The position numbers and the translations under genes are program-made. This document shows, piece after piece, positions 54,027-62,475 of a stretch of 64,000 nt of DNA. This stretch comes from Lysinibacillus fusiformis (GTDB taxonomy: Bacteria; Bacillota; Bacilli; Bacillales_A; Planococcaceae): contig NZ_PDFK01000001.1 of the NCBI RefSeq assembly GCF_002845985.1, forward strand, positions 248,001 to 312,000. The letters are read 5' to 3'. Numbering within the stretch: position 1 is the first letter of the stretch; the number at the start of each line of letters is the position of its first letter. Under the pieces are notes generated by a model. The model saw only the letters and a program-made list of their open reading frames with translations, made no database searches and was not told the DNA's origin.

Positions 54027-54962
54027 TCAAATCGAAGACCCTTTCGCTACTTCTTTGCTGGATTTTTTGTACTTAGTTTTGACGCTACTTAACAATCCAT
54101 CTTTATCTAGCAATGTTGGTAAGCTTATACCGACAACGATCGTGACGATACCTGCTATTTGCAAAATGGTAACCGTTTCGCTTAATAGGATAACAGATAC
54201 CATCACGGCGATTGGCAATTCAACAGCACTCAATATAGAGGACATACCTAATCCAACTTTAGGAACTGCAATAGTGAATAAGAAAACGGGGATAATCATG
54301 CCAAATAACCCTAATGCCAATCCATAAATCCAAAGCCCCTCATTAAACAAAGTACCATTCCAAATAATTTCTGGAGACTGAAAAGCCGCCGTAATCATAA
54401 AAGCAAAGAAAGAAACCAATACTAAACGGTTAGAGGTTGTCATACTTGCAGTTGCCTTACCGTTCACATATAAAAATAAAGAGTAACAAAGAGCAGCTGC
54501 TAATCCCCATAACCATCCCTGCAAAGGTATTTGGGATAAATCAACATCAATTATTCCAGCAGCTGGTATGGTTCCAGCTACCAATATAATTAAAGAGATT
54601 AATTCAATTCTGCTTGGAAATTGCCGTTTTGTAATACAAGAGATCAACATACCGATCCATGTAAATTGAAACAGTAGTACTACTGCCAAGGAAGCTGGCA
54701 AAAAGTTCAAAGAATGACCATATAAAATATTTGTTAACCCAGTTAAGATACCTGCAAATAGAAGGATTTTAACACCTTTAAAGCTAAATTTTGACCTGTT
54801 TGTAACTAAGCTGATACATACTGCTATACAGAAGCCGACAAAAAACTGACTTGTCACTGCCTCTGATACAGAAAAGCCACTACGCATTGCCAGTTTTATG
54901 ATAGTTGAAACGATTCCAAAACTACTAGCTGCAATAATGACTAATAGGGGATAAAGATACAT
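54027..54962 (-). CDS. EamA/DMT-family transporter 1
   Basis: A 311-residue ten-helix protein made of two EamA repeats (about 5-135 and 150-285), the drug/metabolite transporter superfamily. Helix 1 carries GIVSTIIKLAMRSGFSVSEA; the second repeat ends PIAVMVSVILLSETVTILQI, the usual signature before helix 10. Members export amino acids, nucleosides or other metabolites; no specific substrate can be named. It stands alone, with a terminator overlapping its 3' end. Confidence 0.88.
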   Translation of the reverse strand: MYLYPLLVIIAASSFGIVSTIIKLAMRSGFSVSEAVTSQFFVGFCIAVCISLVTNRSKFSFKGVKILLFAGILTGLTNILYGHSLNFLPASLAVVLLFQFTWIGMLISCITKRQFPSRIELISLIILVAGTIPAAGIIDVDLSQIPLQGWLWGLAAALCYSLFLYVNGKATASMTTSNRLVLVSFFAFMITAAFQSPEIIWNGTLFNEGLWIYGLALGLFGMIIPVFLFTIAVPKVGLGMSSILSAVELPIAVMVSVILLSETVTILQIAGIVTIVVGISLPTLLDKDGLLSSVKTKYKKSSKEVAKGSSI

Positions 54963-55395
54963 TTTGCTAATTCACTTCCCTCTTAAAACTTGTATATAAA
55001 TTAAATTTCGATTATGATTTTGAGATTTTGAAAAAAAATCATAATCTCCAATATAAATCACTGATTGTTATTTTACAATCTTTTTTTCGGCAATAATGGT
55101 TTACAAACCGAGTTTTTCAGTGAAAAAAGAAAAATTTTGGAAATATTAAAAAAGCCAAACCCAGATGTATCAAGGGTTTGGCTTCTATCCATGATATTTC
55201 ATTAATACAGAAGGTTAAATTGGTGATGTTTTATTCTGTATTTGCTTAAGTATGTTACTTTACCATCTTTTTCAGTAGTAATCCTAGGCAAAAAAATCAC
55301 CTTACCTATAAGAGTAAAGTGATTTTAATCAACATTTTCTTCTATCAGTCACATAGAAAAAGTCTATTTCTCTTTAGTGAAAATTGGCAATACAT
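54963..55395. other. Intergenic region with two terminator hairpins
   Basis: AGCCAAACCC (55153-55162) with GGGTTTGGCT (55174-55183), preceded by an A run, and AAAATCAC with GTGATTTT (about 55290-55326), flanked by A and T runs. The second probably ends the small zinc-ribbon gene. The rest is AT-rich promoter sequence of the DMT gene. Confidence 0.6.
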
Positions 55396-55605
55396 TTAGC
55401 GTGACTCTTTTGGCGGTTGGCATACATCACATTTTCGTTGATGTTTATTTTTAAATTTCGTAAATGTTTTTTCAAAGTTACTTCCACATGCACATTTAAA
55501 TAATAACTTTTGAGAAAAACCATGATATTCAGTCGTTAGCAACTTACTTTCCGAATTATTCTCAACAAACTTTTGAATTTCACTAATCGTCCAACGCTTA
55601 TTCAT
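55396..55605 (-). CDS. Small four-cysteine (zinc-ribbon-like) protein
   Basis: A 69-residue protein with a short helical start (RWTISEIQKFVENN) and a CxC...CxxC pattern: CACGSNFEKTFTKFKNKH, then RKCDVCQPP. Such treble-clef or zinc-ribbon modules usually precede HNH or other nuclease domains in phage and mobile proteins; here it stands alone. A good ribosome site (GGAGG, 9 nt) and terminator show it is probably a real gene. Function unknown; nucleic-acid binding is a guess from the fold. Confidence 0.7.
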   Translation of the reverse strand: MNKRWTISEIQKFVENNSESKLLTTEYHGFSQKLLFKCACGSNFEKTFTKFKNKHQRKCDVCQPPKESR

Positions 55606-55765
55606 TCTCTTACACCTCCATATTTTTCATTTTGCGGAGGCTTTTCTTGGCATCCGTTATAAAAAGGTCTTAATCATCTTAAGCTCTTCATTATAACATG
55701 AGCTGGCTAACAATAAAACAGACTTCCATTTACACTTAGCAATAGTTCCTCAAAAAAAGAGATCA

Positions 55766-56425
55766 TTATTTGTAAAATTTTTGAATCTGCTCTTTAATAT
55801 TTACGTTACATAATCCTCCGTGGTAACAAACTACAGATTCAATGTCTAAGTCTAAATATTTCTTCAAAGATTGACGAGCGACCTTTATATCCAAAGTAGT
55901 TGGAACATGAATTCCTCCCAGTGTACCGTTTACACTATACATCGAATCTCCAGCAACAAGTGTTTTATTTTGCTTTAAATATAAGCTGATATGGCCAGGC
56001 GTGTGCCCTGGAGTATGGATCACTCGAATTCCGCCACAATACGGTAGTTCTTGACCGTCTTTCAAGGCCACATCCACTTTCCCCTTGGGTGGATTCGCTA
56101 TGTGCGCGTCTTTCAAAAGTGGTAAATCCCCCTGGATATAAGGCTTATCTAGTTCGTGCGCATAGACTTTTATATTACTTCCACAATTTCGCACTATTTC
56201 CGGGAGGCTGCCTATATGATCTATATCCTGATGTGTCAAAATCACAACCTTTAGGTTATCGAACGACATGCCTACCTTATCCATTGCTACGCGCAAATCT
56301 TCCATTTGACCTGGGAATCCAGTGTCTATTAAAACAGCCATTTCCTGATCCCATAAAAGTGTTGGATGAATGATGTTCCCATTAAATTCAAGAGCCAGAA
56401 TCTCTACTCCCTTAGAAATTTTCAT
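55766..56425 (-). CDS. Metallo-beta-lactamase fold hydrolase
   Basis: A 219-residue MBL-fold enzyme with metal motif THQDIDHIG (about 64-72; the HxxxDH pattern in HQDIDH) and the later ligand histidine in HTPGHTPGHISLYL (about 135-148). A final ligand may be the histidine of VVCYHGGL. The group includes glyoxalase II-like thioesterases and quorum-quenching lactonases; the substrate is not predictable. AAGGAG lies 9 nt before the ATG. It lies about 75 bp after the second DMT gene on the same strand. Confidence 0.88.
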   Translation of the reverse strand: MKISKGVEILALEFNGNIIHPTLLWDQEMAVLIDTGFPGQMEDLRVAMDKVGMSFDNLKVVILTHQDIDHIGSLPEIVRNCGSNIKVYAHELDKPYIQGDLPLLKDAHIANPPKGKVDVALKDGQELPYCGGIRVIHTPGHTPGHISLYLKQNKTLVAGDSMYSVNGTLGGIHVPTTLDIKVARQSLKKYLDLDIESVVCYHGGLCNVNIKEQIQKFYK

Positions 56426-56501
56426 AGCTTCATTCTCCTTTTAAATTTGATTTAATCAATGTAGAATAATAGAATTTCTTACCTCTCTTATTCAAGCTAT
56501 A

Positions 56502-57425
56502 TTAATTTTTCACATCCTGAAGCATAGTCCTATTGCGCCAAAGCAACTCCCTCAATGTTTCGAAATTGACTAGAACCGTTCCAGCAATAATCGTCAGAGT
56601 ACCTATGCCTGTTAGCCAAGAAATATATTCATGATAGAGGGTCACACCTAATGTAACGGCAATGACTGGTGAGATATACAGCCATGTAGAAGGAAAAACA
56701 GGATTCGTTCGGGAAACAAGCCAATAATAAATGCTATGGCCGATCATTGAACCAAAAATAATTAAATAAAGAAGAGAGCCAATTGAAGCTGGGCTTAAAA
56801 GATAATGAAGCTGAATGTTCTCAGTAAAAAGTGACAAAACGATTAATAAAATCCCACCATGCATCATTTGCGCTGCATTTAAAGCAATTGGAGATGTCGT
56901 TTCAAATTTTCGGATGACATGTTTCGTATAAATGGTTCCAGATGCATAAAAAACTTCCCCTAGTATTATGGCAAAACAACCAACCATCCAGAAGGGACTA
57001 ATCTCAATTGAAAGGCTAGGTAAGATCAAGAACGTAACACCAATGACTCCGACAACACAACCAATAAATGATTTTCGATTTCCTTTTTGCTTCAATAGGA
57101 ATGTCTGTATAATAATGATCATCATTGGACCTGTAGCAGATAAGACAGCTGCAATCCCTGATGTCACATACTGTTCTGCCCAATATAATGTGGCAAACGT
57201 CCCAAAGGTTAAGCCCACTCCTGTAAAAAACATCTCTTTACGAAATAACACCCGTATTGTCGTTCTTTCTCTCCAAACCATAAAACTAAATAGCAGTAAA
57301 CCGGCAATAAAAAAACGGAGGCCAGCTGATAAAAACGGAGGCATTCCTGCATCAACACCAATTTTAATCGCTAAAAAAGTCGTTCCAAAAATCAAACACA
57401 TGAAAAAATAATTAATAAGTACCAT
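56502..57425 (-). CDS. EamA/DMT-family transporter 2
   Basis: A 307-residue exporter with two EamA repeats and about ten membrane helices. The conserved GTTFLAIKIGVDAGMPPFLSA region covers helix 1 (GTTFLAIKIGVDAGMPP), and the second repeat has YISPVIAVTLGVTLYHEYIS before helix 10. The ATG at 57425 is preferred, with AGGAGG 5 nt upstream. It is divergent from the MocR gene with a 13-bp direct repeat between them, a layout in which the MocR protein normally controls the neighbouring transporter. It is only distantly related to the transporter at 54027. Confidence 0.9.
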   Translation of the reverse strand: MVLINYFFMCLIFGTTFLAIKIGVDAGMPPFLSAGLRFFIAGLLLFSFMVWRERTTIRVLFRKEMFFTGVGLTFGTFATLYWAEQYVTSGIAAVLSATGPMMIIIIQTFLLKQKGNRKSFIGCVVGVIGVTFLILPSLSIEISPFWMVGCFAIILGEVFYASGTIYTKHVIRKFETTSPIALNAAQMMHGGILLIVLSLFTENIQLHYLLSPASIGSLLYLIIFGSMIGHSIYYWLVSRTNPVFPSTWLYISPVIAVTLGVTLYHEYISWLTGIGTLTIIAGTVLVNFETLRELLWRNRTMLQDVKN

Positions 57426-57464
57426 ATAAACCTCCTCCTCTTTTTCTATCATAAAAGAAAGACA

Positions 57465-57496
57465 ATAGAACAGATTAAAAGGGATAGAACAGATTA
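57465..57496. promoter_or_regulatory. 13-bp direct repeats, probable MocR operator
   Basis: ATAGAACAGATTA occurs exactly at 57465-57477 and 57484-57496, a 19-bp period close to two helix turns, in the 113-bp gap between the divergent DMT and MocR genes. Head-to-tail repeats are the known type of site for MocR regulators such as GabR and PdxR. Confidence 0.75.
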
Positions 57497-57538
57497 GATA
57501 GGTTCGTGGTACAATCGTTTTGAAAAGGAGGAATCAAT

Positions 57539-58957
57539 ATGGGCAAAGCAAATCAAAATGAAGATTATCTTTTTAACAAAGTTTACGATTATGTACTGCA
57601 CCGTATAGAACGTAAAGAATGGAAAGAACATGACAAGATTCCCTCCGTCCGACAATTAGCATCTGAAATGAATGTTCATCGATTAACGGTATTAAAAGCT
57701 TATCAATTACTAAAACAGCATGACAAAGTTTATGTAAAAGATAAAGCAGGCTATTATGTCCAATCAACTGTAACGAAAAATCTTGAATATCTAGATCAGG
57801 ACAATCCCATTGTTTCTGCATACGTAAAAAAAAATCATTTATCCGAAATCCATCAACCCTCTGTTTCCTATCATTTTTCTCAGGCGTTGATTGATCCAAA
57901 TCTTTTGCCTAATCATTATTTTTCAGATTATGTGAAGGAAGTGTTTGATCTTTATCCTAAAGTACTTGCCACCTACTCAACTGTACAAGGTGATCTAGAG
58001 CTGCGTGAAACACTCACTCACTATTTTATCAACCAGTATAAAACTCATTTGAGTGCAGATAATCTGTTAATCACTTCTGGCTCACAGCAAGCGATTCACT
58101 TAATCGCTCAAGCTTTTATTAAACCAAGAGACGTCGTTTTATTTGAACGTCCAAGCTACAGTGCTGCGATTGATATTTTTAGAGCACAAGGAGCACAGAT
58201 TGTAACGGTTGATATCCATCCAGAGGGCTACGATTTAGAACAGGTTGAATACTATATTAAACAATACAAGCCGCGCCTATTTTATCTCAACCCCACATTC
58301 CATAACCCGACTGGTTATACTGTTTCTGTCGAGCAGCGCAAAAAATTAGTAGAACTAGCTGAACAATATCGATTTCTATTAATTGAAGACGATGCCTATC
58401 ACGACATCTATTTTGATCAAGCCCCACCACCACCCATTTACACGTACGATAGTGCTGGAACAGTCATTTATATCCGAAGCTTTTGCAAATATATCTCTCC
58501 TGGCTTGAGAATTGCGACTGTGATTTGTCAATCATCATTAATGAACTCACTCCTAATAGAAAAATCATTGGCTGATAATGGCTCACCACTTCTCAATCAA
58601 AAAATTTTTCTCCATTACTTTTCATCCCTAAGATTGCAACAGCATTTGGAGAAAATTAGGATCGCCCTACAGATTCGAAAGGAAATCATGGAAGAAGAGC
58701 TAGCTGTAACAGGTTGGCGATGGACTAGCCCAAAAGGTGGTCTGAATTTATGGGTGCAGCTCCCAGATAATGTTCCAACTGAATTATTACTATCTAAAAG
58801 TATTGAACAATCTATATCCTTTGTACCGGGTCAAATTTGTGATCCATTAAAACAACTATCATCCTGGGTACGTTTAAGCTATTCTTATGCAAATGAAAAA
58901 CAACTAAGGGAAGGAGTAAAAAGGTTGGTTGCAGTGGCACAATCTCTTTCTACGTGA
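57539..58957 (+). CDS. MocR-type (GntR/aminotransferase) regulator
   Basis: A 472-residue fusion of a GntR winged helix (about 8-75; SVRQLASEMNVHRLTVLKAY) and a PLP-dependent fold-type I aminotransferase domain (about 105-470). The PLP-binding lysine is K317 in SFCKYISPGLR; NPTFHNPTGY (251-260) and LIEDDAYHDI carry cofactor contacts. MocR proteins use PLP or a PLP-amino-acid adduct as effector. AAAGGAGG lies 7-8 nt before the ATG. It probably regulates itself and the divergent DMT exporter, perhaps in response to an amino acid or vitamin B6. Confidence 0.92.
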   Translation: MGKANQNEDYLFNKVYDYVLHRIERKEWKEHDKIPSVRQLASEMNVHRLTVLKAYQLLKQHDKVYVKDKAGYYVQSTVTKNLEYLDQDNPIVSAYVKKNHLSEIHQPSVSYHFSQALIDPNLLPNHYFSDYVKEVFDLYPKVLATYSTVQGDLELRETLTHYFINQYKTHLSADNLLITSGSQQAIHLIAQAFIKPRDVVLFERPSYSAAIDIFRAQGAQIVTVDIHPEGYDLEQVEYYIKQYKPRLFYLNPTFHNPTGYTVSVEQRKKLVELAEQYRFLLIEDDAYHDIYFDQAPPPPIYTYDSAGTVIYIRSFCKYISPGLRIATVICQSSLMNSLLIEKSLADNGSPLLNQKIFLHYFSSLRLQQHLEKIRIALQIRKEIMEEELAVTGWRWTSPKGGLNLWVQLPDNVPTELLLSKSIEQSISFVPGQICDPLKQLSSWVRLSYSYANEKQLREGVKRLVAVAQSLST

Positions 58958-59000
58958 GGGGTACTTTTTTGAAACCAGCTACTCACTTTCAAATGGGCCT

Positions 59001-59027
59001 AGGCTTTTAAATTTTCTTTAAAAGCCT
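59001..59027 (+). terminator. Terminator of the MocR gene
   Basis: AGGCTTTTAA (59001-59010) and TTAAAAGCCT (59018-59027) form a perfect 10-bp stem followed by TTTATTA. Confidence 0.85.
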
Positions 59028-59065
59028 TTTATTAGCATTTAAATACAATTGTTGCAACTGACCAA

Positions 59066-59153
59066 TTTAATTTCAACCATAAGTCAGGTTTTACACAGCT
59101 TTATTTATGCCTTAGCTATTATCAACCATTTAAATTATTTCGTTCATTGTTCG
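59066..59153 (+). pseudogene. Relic 2 of the permease gene intact at 62476
   Basis: The sequence aligns by eye with about 62625-62715: CCATAAGT, then AGCTTTATTTATGC, ATCAAC and ATTATTTCG, with scattered changes. One frame reads ISTISQVLHSFIYALAI where the intact permease reads SISGVFNSFIYAITEL. An open frame from 59049 to 59381 includes this piece but continues into unrelated sequence, so it is not a real gene. It covers an overlapping part of the permease to relic 1. Confidence 0.6.
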
Positions 59154-59541
59154 TCAATAACAGTGGGCAAAGCAACAATAGGCAGCCACATCTACCTAAC
59201 ATATTCTGCTGTCTATTTGAATAAAATGAAAAAAAGTTATACACCTAGTTCTTATCGGTACAACAGATTCCTGCCCCTAAAAAGGAATTGCAACAAAGGA
59301 CAGAAAAAATTGTCTCGGGGTAAAGCGCAAATTTACCAAGAAACAATAATCGTCCCTTTAAATTCGATGAAGCCACATTGACTATCTATAGTGCAGCAAA
59401 ATAACGGTCAAGTATAAAGCCGCTTCCTTCAAAGGGGGTTGCTTTATTACTGAAAAGCCAGTTTTAGAGAAATTTCTGTTCTCATCACATCCCTGTAGAA
59501 TAAGAATGTTTTGATACAGAGATAGAAGGAGGAGAAAGATA
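59154..59541. other. Gene-free interval before the YiaA-like gene
   Basis: No gene is supported. It contains the upstream region of the YiaA-like gene; AAGGAGGAG lies 7 nt before that gene's TTG start. Confidence 0.35.
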
Positions 59542-60012
59542 TTGTCTAATCAAAATGAGACATCATTAGATAAGGGAAAACAGCCTGATCCGAAAATAAA
59601 AGTAGAAAGGAAAGAGGGAGAACCGACTGCTGCTTTCAAGGGTGCTTCCTGGGCAGCACTGTTCGTAGGTGTTACTGCTTATCTTATAGGCCTATTTAAC
59701 GCAACGATGCAACTAAACGAAAAAGGATATTACTTAGCTGTTTTAGTATTCGGGCTCTATTCAGCAGTATCTTTACAAAAATCAGTAAGAGATAAAGATG
59801 AGGGAATACCAGTTACTACTATTTATTATGGTATTAGTTGGATTGCACTTATTGTATCTATTTTATTAATGGGTATTGGTTTATATAATGCTGGAAGTAT
59901 TGTTTTAAGCGAAAAAGGATTCTATGGTATGTCATTTGTCCTTAGTTTATTTGCCTCCATAACAGTTCAAAAAAATATTAGAGACACACAGAGGGCAAGA
60001 GAAAGAAATTAA
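59542..60012 (+). CDS. YiaA/YiaB two-helix domain membrane protein
   Basis: A 156-residue protein with a hydrophilic start (about 1-30) and two repeats of a two-helix membrane module: [20 protein letters not shown]...[24 protein letters not shown], and then the similar [20 protein letters not shown]...[24 protein letters not shown] (shown here in pieces). This is the YiaAB domain; its function is unknown, with links to envelope stress in other bacteria. The start is a TTG with a strong AAGGAGGAG ribosome site. It has its own terminator. Confidence 0.88.
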   Translation: MSNQNETSLDKGKQPDPKIKVERKEGEPTAAFKGASWAALFVGVTAYLIGLFNATMQLNEKGYYLAVLVFGLYSAVSLQKSVRDKDEGIPVTTIYYGISWIALIVSILLMGIGLYNAGSIVLSEKGFYGMSFVLSLFASITVQKNIRDTQRARERN

Positions 60013-60019
60013 ACTATAT

Positions 60020-60060
60020 GACAAAAAGAATCGTGAAATTCATTCTCGATTCTTTTTGTC
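60020..60060. terminator. Terminator of the YiaA-like gene
   Basis: GACAAAAAGAATCG (60020-60033) and CGATTCTTTTTGTC (60047-60060) form a perfect 14-bp stem whose descending arm contains the T run; it can act in both directions. Confidence 0.85.
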
Positions 60061-60262
60061 ATTTTTCTTCTCTTATTATATTTCAAAAATATCGAGTATA
60101 AACGCTTTCTTAAGCTGCAACGCCCCTCTTCCCCTCAATGGAGTTCAGCAAATCCTTTGAAAAACAGTTTTGAATCATCAAACAGGCTATAAGAAAAGAG
60201 CATGACTATAATAAGCCATACTCCCTTTGTTAGGATAGATTTATTTTAATCTATCCATGTTA
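60061..60262. other. Spacer downstream of the dehydrogenase gene
   Basis: No gene is visible. TGGATAGATTAAAATAAATC-type repeats near 60228-60258 (atagattta and taatctat) could form a weak hairpin at the end of the dehydrogenase message. Confidence 0.3.
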
Positions 60263-61312
60263 TTAATTTTCTCCACTTATCGCGACTAAAATTTTAGATT
60301 GTGATTTGTCGTTTGTTAACGTTTTGAATCCTTTATCAACAATGTCATCTAATTCAATTTGACTTGTGATGATACCCTGTGGATTTAATTGACCAGAGCT
60401 CATTGCATCAATTGTTCTTTGGAAAATTGACGGTGTATAAACAATTGATGACAGTACATTAACACCTGTGTTTGTAAGCTGCATTGGATTCCATTCGATT
60501 GGTCTTGCAAAAATCGAAACGATCATCATGTTACCGCGTGGTTTTGTAACATCAATTGCTTGTTTAAAGGTAGGAGCTACTCCCGCAACTTCAAAGGATA
60601 CATCAACCCCACCTGCTACAATCGATCGAACGGCTTGTACAGGATTTTCTTTACCAGAGTTAATGGCATGGGTTGCACCTAATTCTTTTGCCTTTTCTAA
60701 TCGATCATCGGATAAATCTAATACGATAACTTTACTTGCACCCGATGCTTTTGCAGCGATTACTGTTAACAATCCAATTGGTCCAGCACCAAATACAGCT
60801 ACAGAATCTCCTAATGTAACCCCAGCATCTTTGACTGCTTGTACAGCAACAGCCATTGGTTCTACTAGTGCACCATCTTTTAATGTTAAGTTATCTGCTA
60901 AACGGTGTACATTTGTTACAGGGACATTGACATATTCCGCAAATCCACCGTTTCCATGTAGTCCGATGAAATTAAATCCATCATATCGATCGACATCTTC
61001 ATGTTTGTTTCTATAAGTTAATGTAGGATTGATGACAACTCGGTCTCCTGCCTTTAAGTCCGTAACCTTAGAGCCAACTTCTTCGATAATCCCAGCAAAT
61101 TCATGACCCATTGTAAGCGGGGCAACTTCACCTGTTAATTCAGCTTTTACATCAACTGGTACAAAAACTGGACCTTCTTCGTATTCATGCAAATCACTTC
61201 CACAAATACCAGCCCATGCTACTTTTACTTTCACTTCTTCTTCTCTTAAAGCTCGTAATTCAACCTCTTCGACTCTAATATCTTTCACATTATGCCAAAC
61301 TGCAGCTTTCAT
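60263..61312 (-). CDS. bdhA: 2,3-butanediol dehydrogenase-like zinc alcohol dehydrogenase
   Basis: A 349-residue medium-chain dehydrogenase. Catalytic zinc ligands are C37 (GICGSDLHEY), H70 and E71 (TMGHEF) and E151 (VEPMAV); the NAD loop GAGPIG is at 175-180. As in B. subtilis BdhA, it lacks the four-cysteine structural zinc site. The family oxidises (R,R)-butanediol to acetoin or reduces acetoin/diacetyl; sorbitol- or threonine-type relatives cannot be excluded. GGGGG lies 8 nt before the ATG. It follows the GntR gene by 19 bp, so the regulator probably controls it in the same transcript. Confidence 0.82.
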   Translation of the reverse strand: MKAAVWHNVKDIRVEEVELRALREEEVKVKVAWAGICGSDLHEYEEGPVFVPVDVKAELTGEVAPLTMGHEFAGIIEEVGSKVTDLKAGDRVVINPTLTYRNKHEDVDRYDGFNFIGLHGNGGFAEYVNVPVTNVHRLADNLTLKDGALVEPMAVAVQAVKDAGVTLGDSVAVFGAGPIGLLTVIAAKASGASKVIVLDLSDDRLEKAKELGATHAINSGKENPVQAVRSIVAGGVDVSFEVAGVAPTFKQAIDVTKPRGNMMIVSIFARPIEWNPMQLTNTGVNVLSSIVYTPSIFQRTIDAMSSGQLNPQGIITSQIELDDIVDKGFKTLTNDKSQSKILVAISGEN

Positions 61313-61331
61313 TTATGTTACCCCCATAAAA

Positions 61332-61970
61332 TTATTTAAATTGGTACCATAAAATAACATCTTTAATAGCCACTCGTGCATGATTAAAATCCGACACTTC
61401 TATACACCTGATAAACGTGTTGATGGACAGATGGTAGGATTCAACTAGATCCATTTTCCATTTTGTTTGTGCAGCTACATTTGTAACAAATATGGTTTCT
61501 TTAAAGAATCGTAGCATCGCAATATTTCCTGTAACATCAAAAAACAATTGTAACAAGTGCGCAAACGAAACAACATATTCATAAATATTTTCAGCAGACT
61601 TTCTTTGTTTCATCGCTTCAAAACGAAGTAATAGTTCATTTTGCAAATCGGCATTCCATTTAGGTTCACACTTTGTAAGTGCAGAATCCAATAGGTAATA
61701 AAGCGCTTCCAAATAATCCTTCAATTCCTGATCCGATATAGTCTTAACTCTTACACCTTTATGTTGTACTTTTTCGACTACACCATCTTTTTGTAAAAGA
61801 TAAAGAGCCTCACGGACAGGTGCATGACTTACTTGTAACTCTTTTGCAATTTCCGCTTCGATTAAGCGCTGACCTTGTTCATAATAACCAGAAAATATGC
61901 GAAATAATAATCGTTCAGCTATTTGTTCAGAAATTGTTTTTTTTGAAATTGAACTTTCATCAAACCCCAT
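61332..61970 (-). CDS. GntR-family regulator (FadR/FCD subgroup)
   Basis: A 212-residue regulator: winged helix (about 10-75; ELQVSHAPVREALYLLQKDG) and an all-helical FCD ligand domain (about 85-205), whose metal-binding acidic and histidine residues are only partly visible. The ATG at 61970 has GGAG 7 nt upstream. It is the first gene of an operon with the dehydrogenase and is divergent from the permease at 62476. A 24-bp perfect palindrome 86 bp upstream is its probable operator, and the effector is likely the dehydrogenase substrate or a related acid. Confidence 0.87.
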   Translation of the reverse strand: MGFDESSISKKTISEQIAERLLFRIFSGYYEQGQRLIEAEIAKELQVSHAPVREALYLLQKDGVVEKVQHKGVRVKTISDQELKDYLEALYYLLDSALTKCEPKWNADLQNELLLRFEAMKQRKSAENIYEYVVSFAHLLQLFFDVTGNIAMLRFFKETIFVTNVAAQTKWKMDLVESYHLSINTFIRCIEVSDFNHARVAIKDVILWYQFK

Positions 61971-62475
61971 CAAACCACTCCATTAAATTTATATCCTTTA
62001 TTTTAACATAGTTTAGTGTATAGGGTGATTAGCTATAGGTGTTATATATTATGGATTATAGATTATCGATAATCTATAAAAGTATTTTAATATAAAAATC
62101 CATTTCTTTCAATTATCTTGTTTGAGGTGTAGTTTTCGGCCACTATTGTATAACATCAAGCATCTTTTAAGAGGCCCTTTAATTTGCTAAGAAAGTGGTT
62201 GTTAAGTTGATTACTTGTTTATAATAAGAGGCATTTCATTGAGATAGTTGGCAAAGATGCAGATAAAGACACTAGAAAATCCTATAGTTTAGATTGCTTA
62301 AAGTTCTCCTTACAATTTGAGCACTTCATTAATAACTTAATTTCCCATCATTATTAGTTAATTATTTCTATTTTCAATTCACACAGCATTTCACCTAGGT
62401 CAAAATTTTTCAAAATCATCACCATCTTTTTTTCTCTTCATATTCTATAGAATCAGAATATTGAGGGGGAAACGT
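61971..62475. other. Divergent regulatory region
   Basis: About 500 bp without a gene between the GntR and permease genes. Apart from the palindrome at 62056-62079 it is AT-rich. I could not fix promoters. AGGGGG lies about 6 nt before the permease ATG. Confidence 0.4.
62056..62079. promoter_or_regulatory. 24-bp perfect palindrome, candidate GntR operator
   Basis: The left half TTATAGATTATC (62056-62067) is mirrored exactly by GATAATCTATAA (62068-62079) with no spacer. It sits in the divergent gap between GntR/dehydrogenase and the permease. Length and perfection make chance unlikely even in AT-rich DNA. Confidence 0.7.

Noticed and set aside
59049..59381. A 110-codon plus-strand frame
   Set aside because: Only its first third aligns with the permease relic; the rest is unrelated, rich in basic residues and lacks support.
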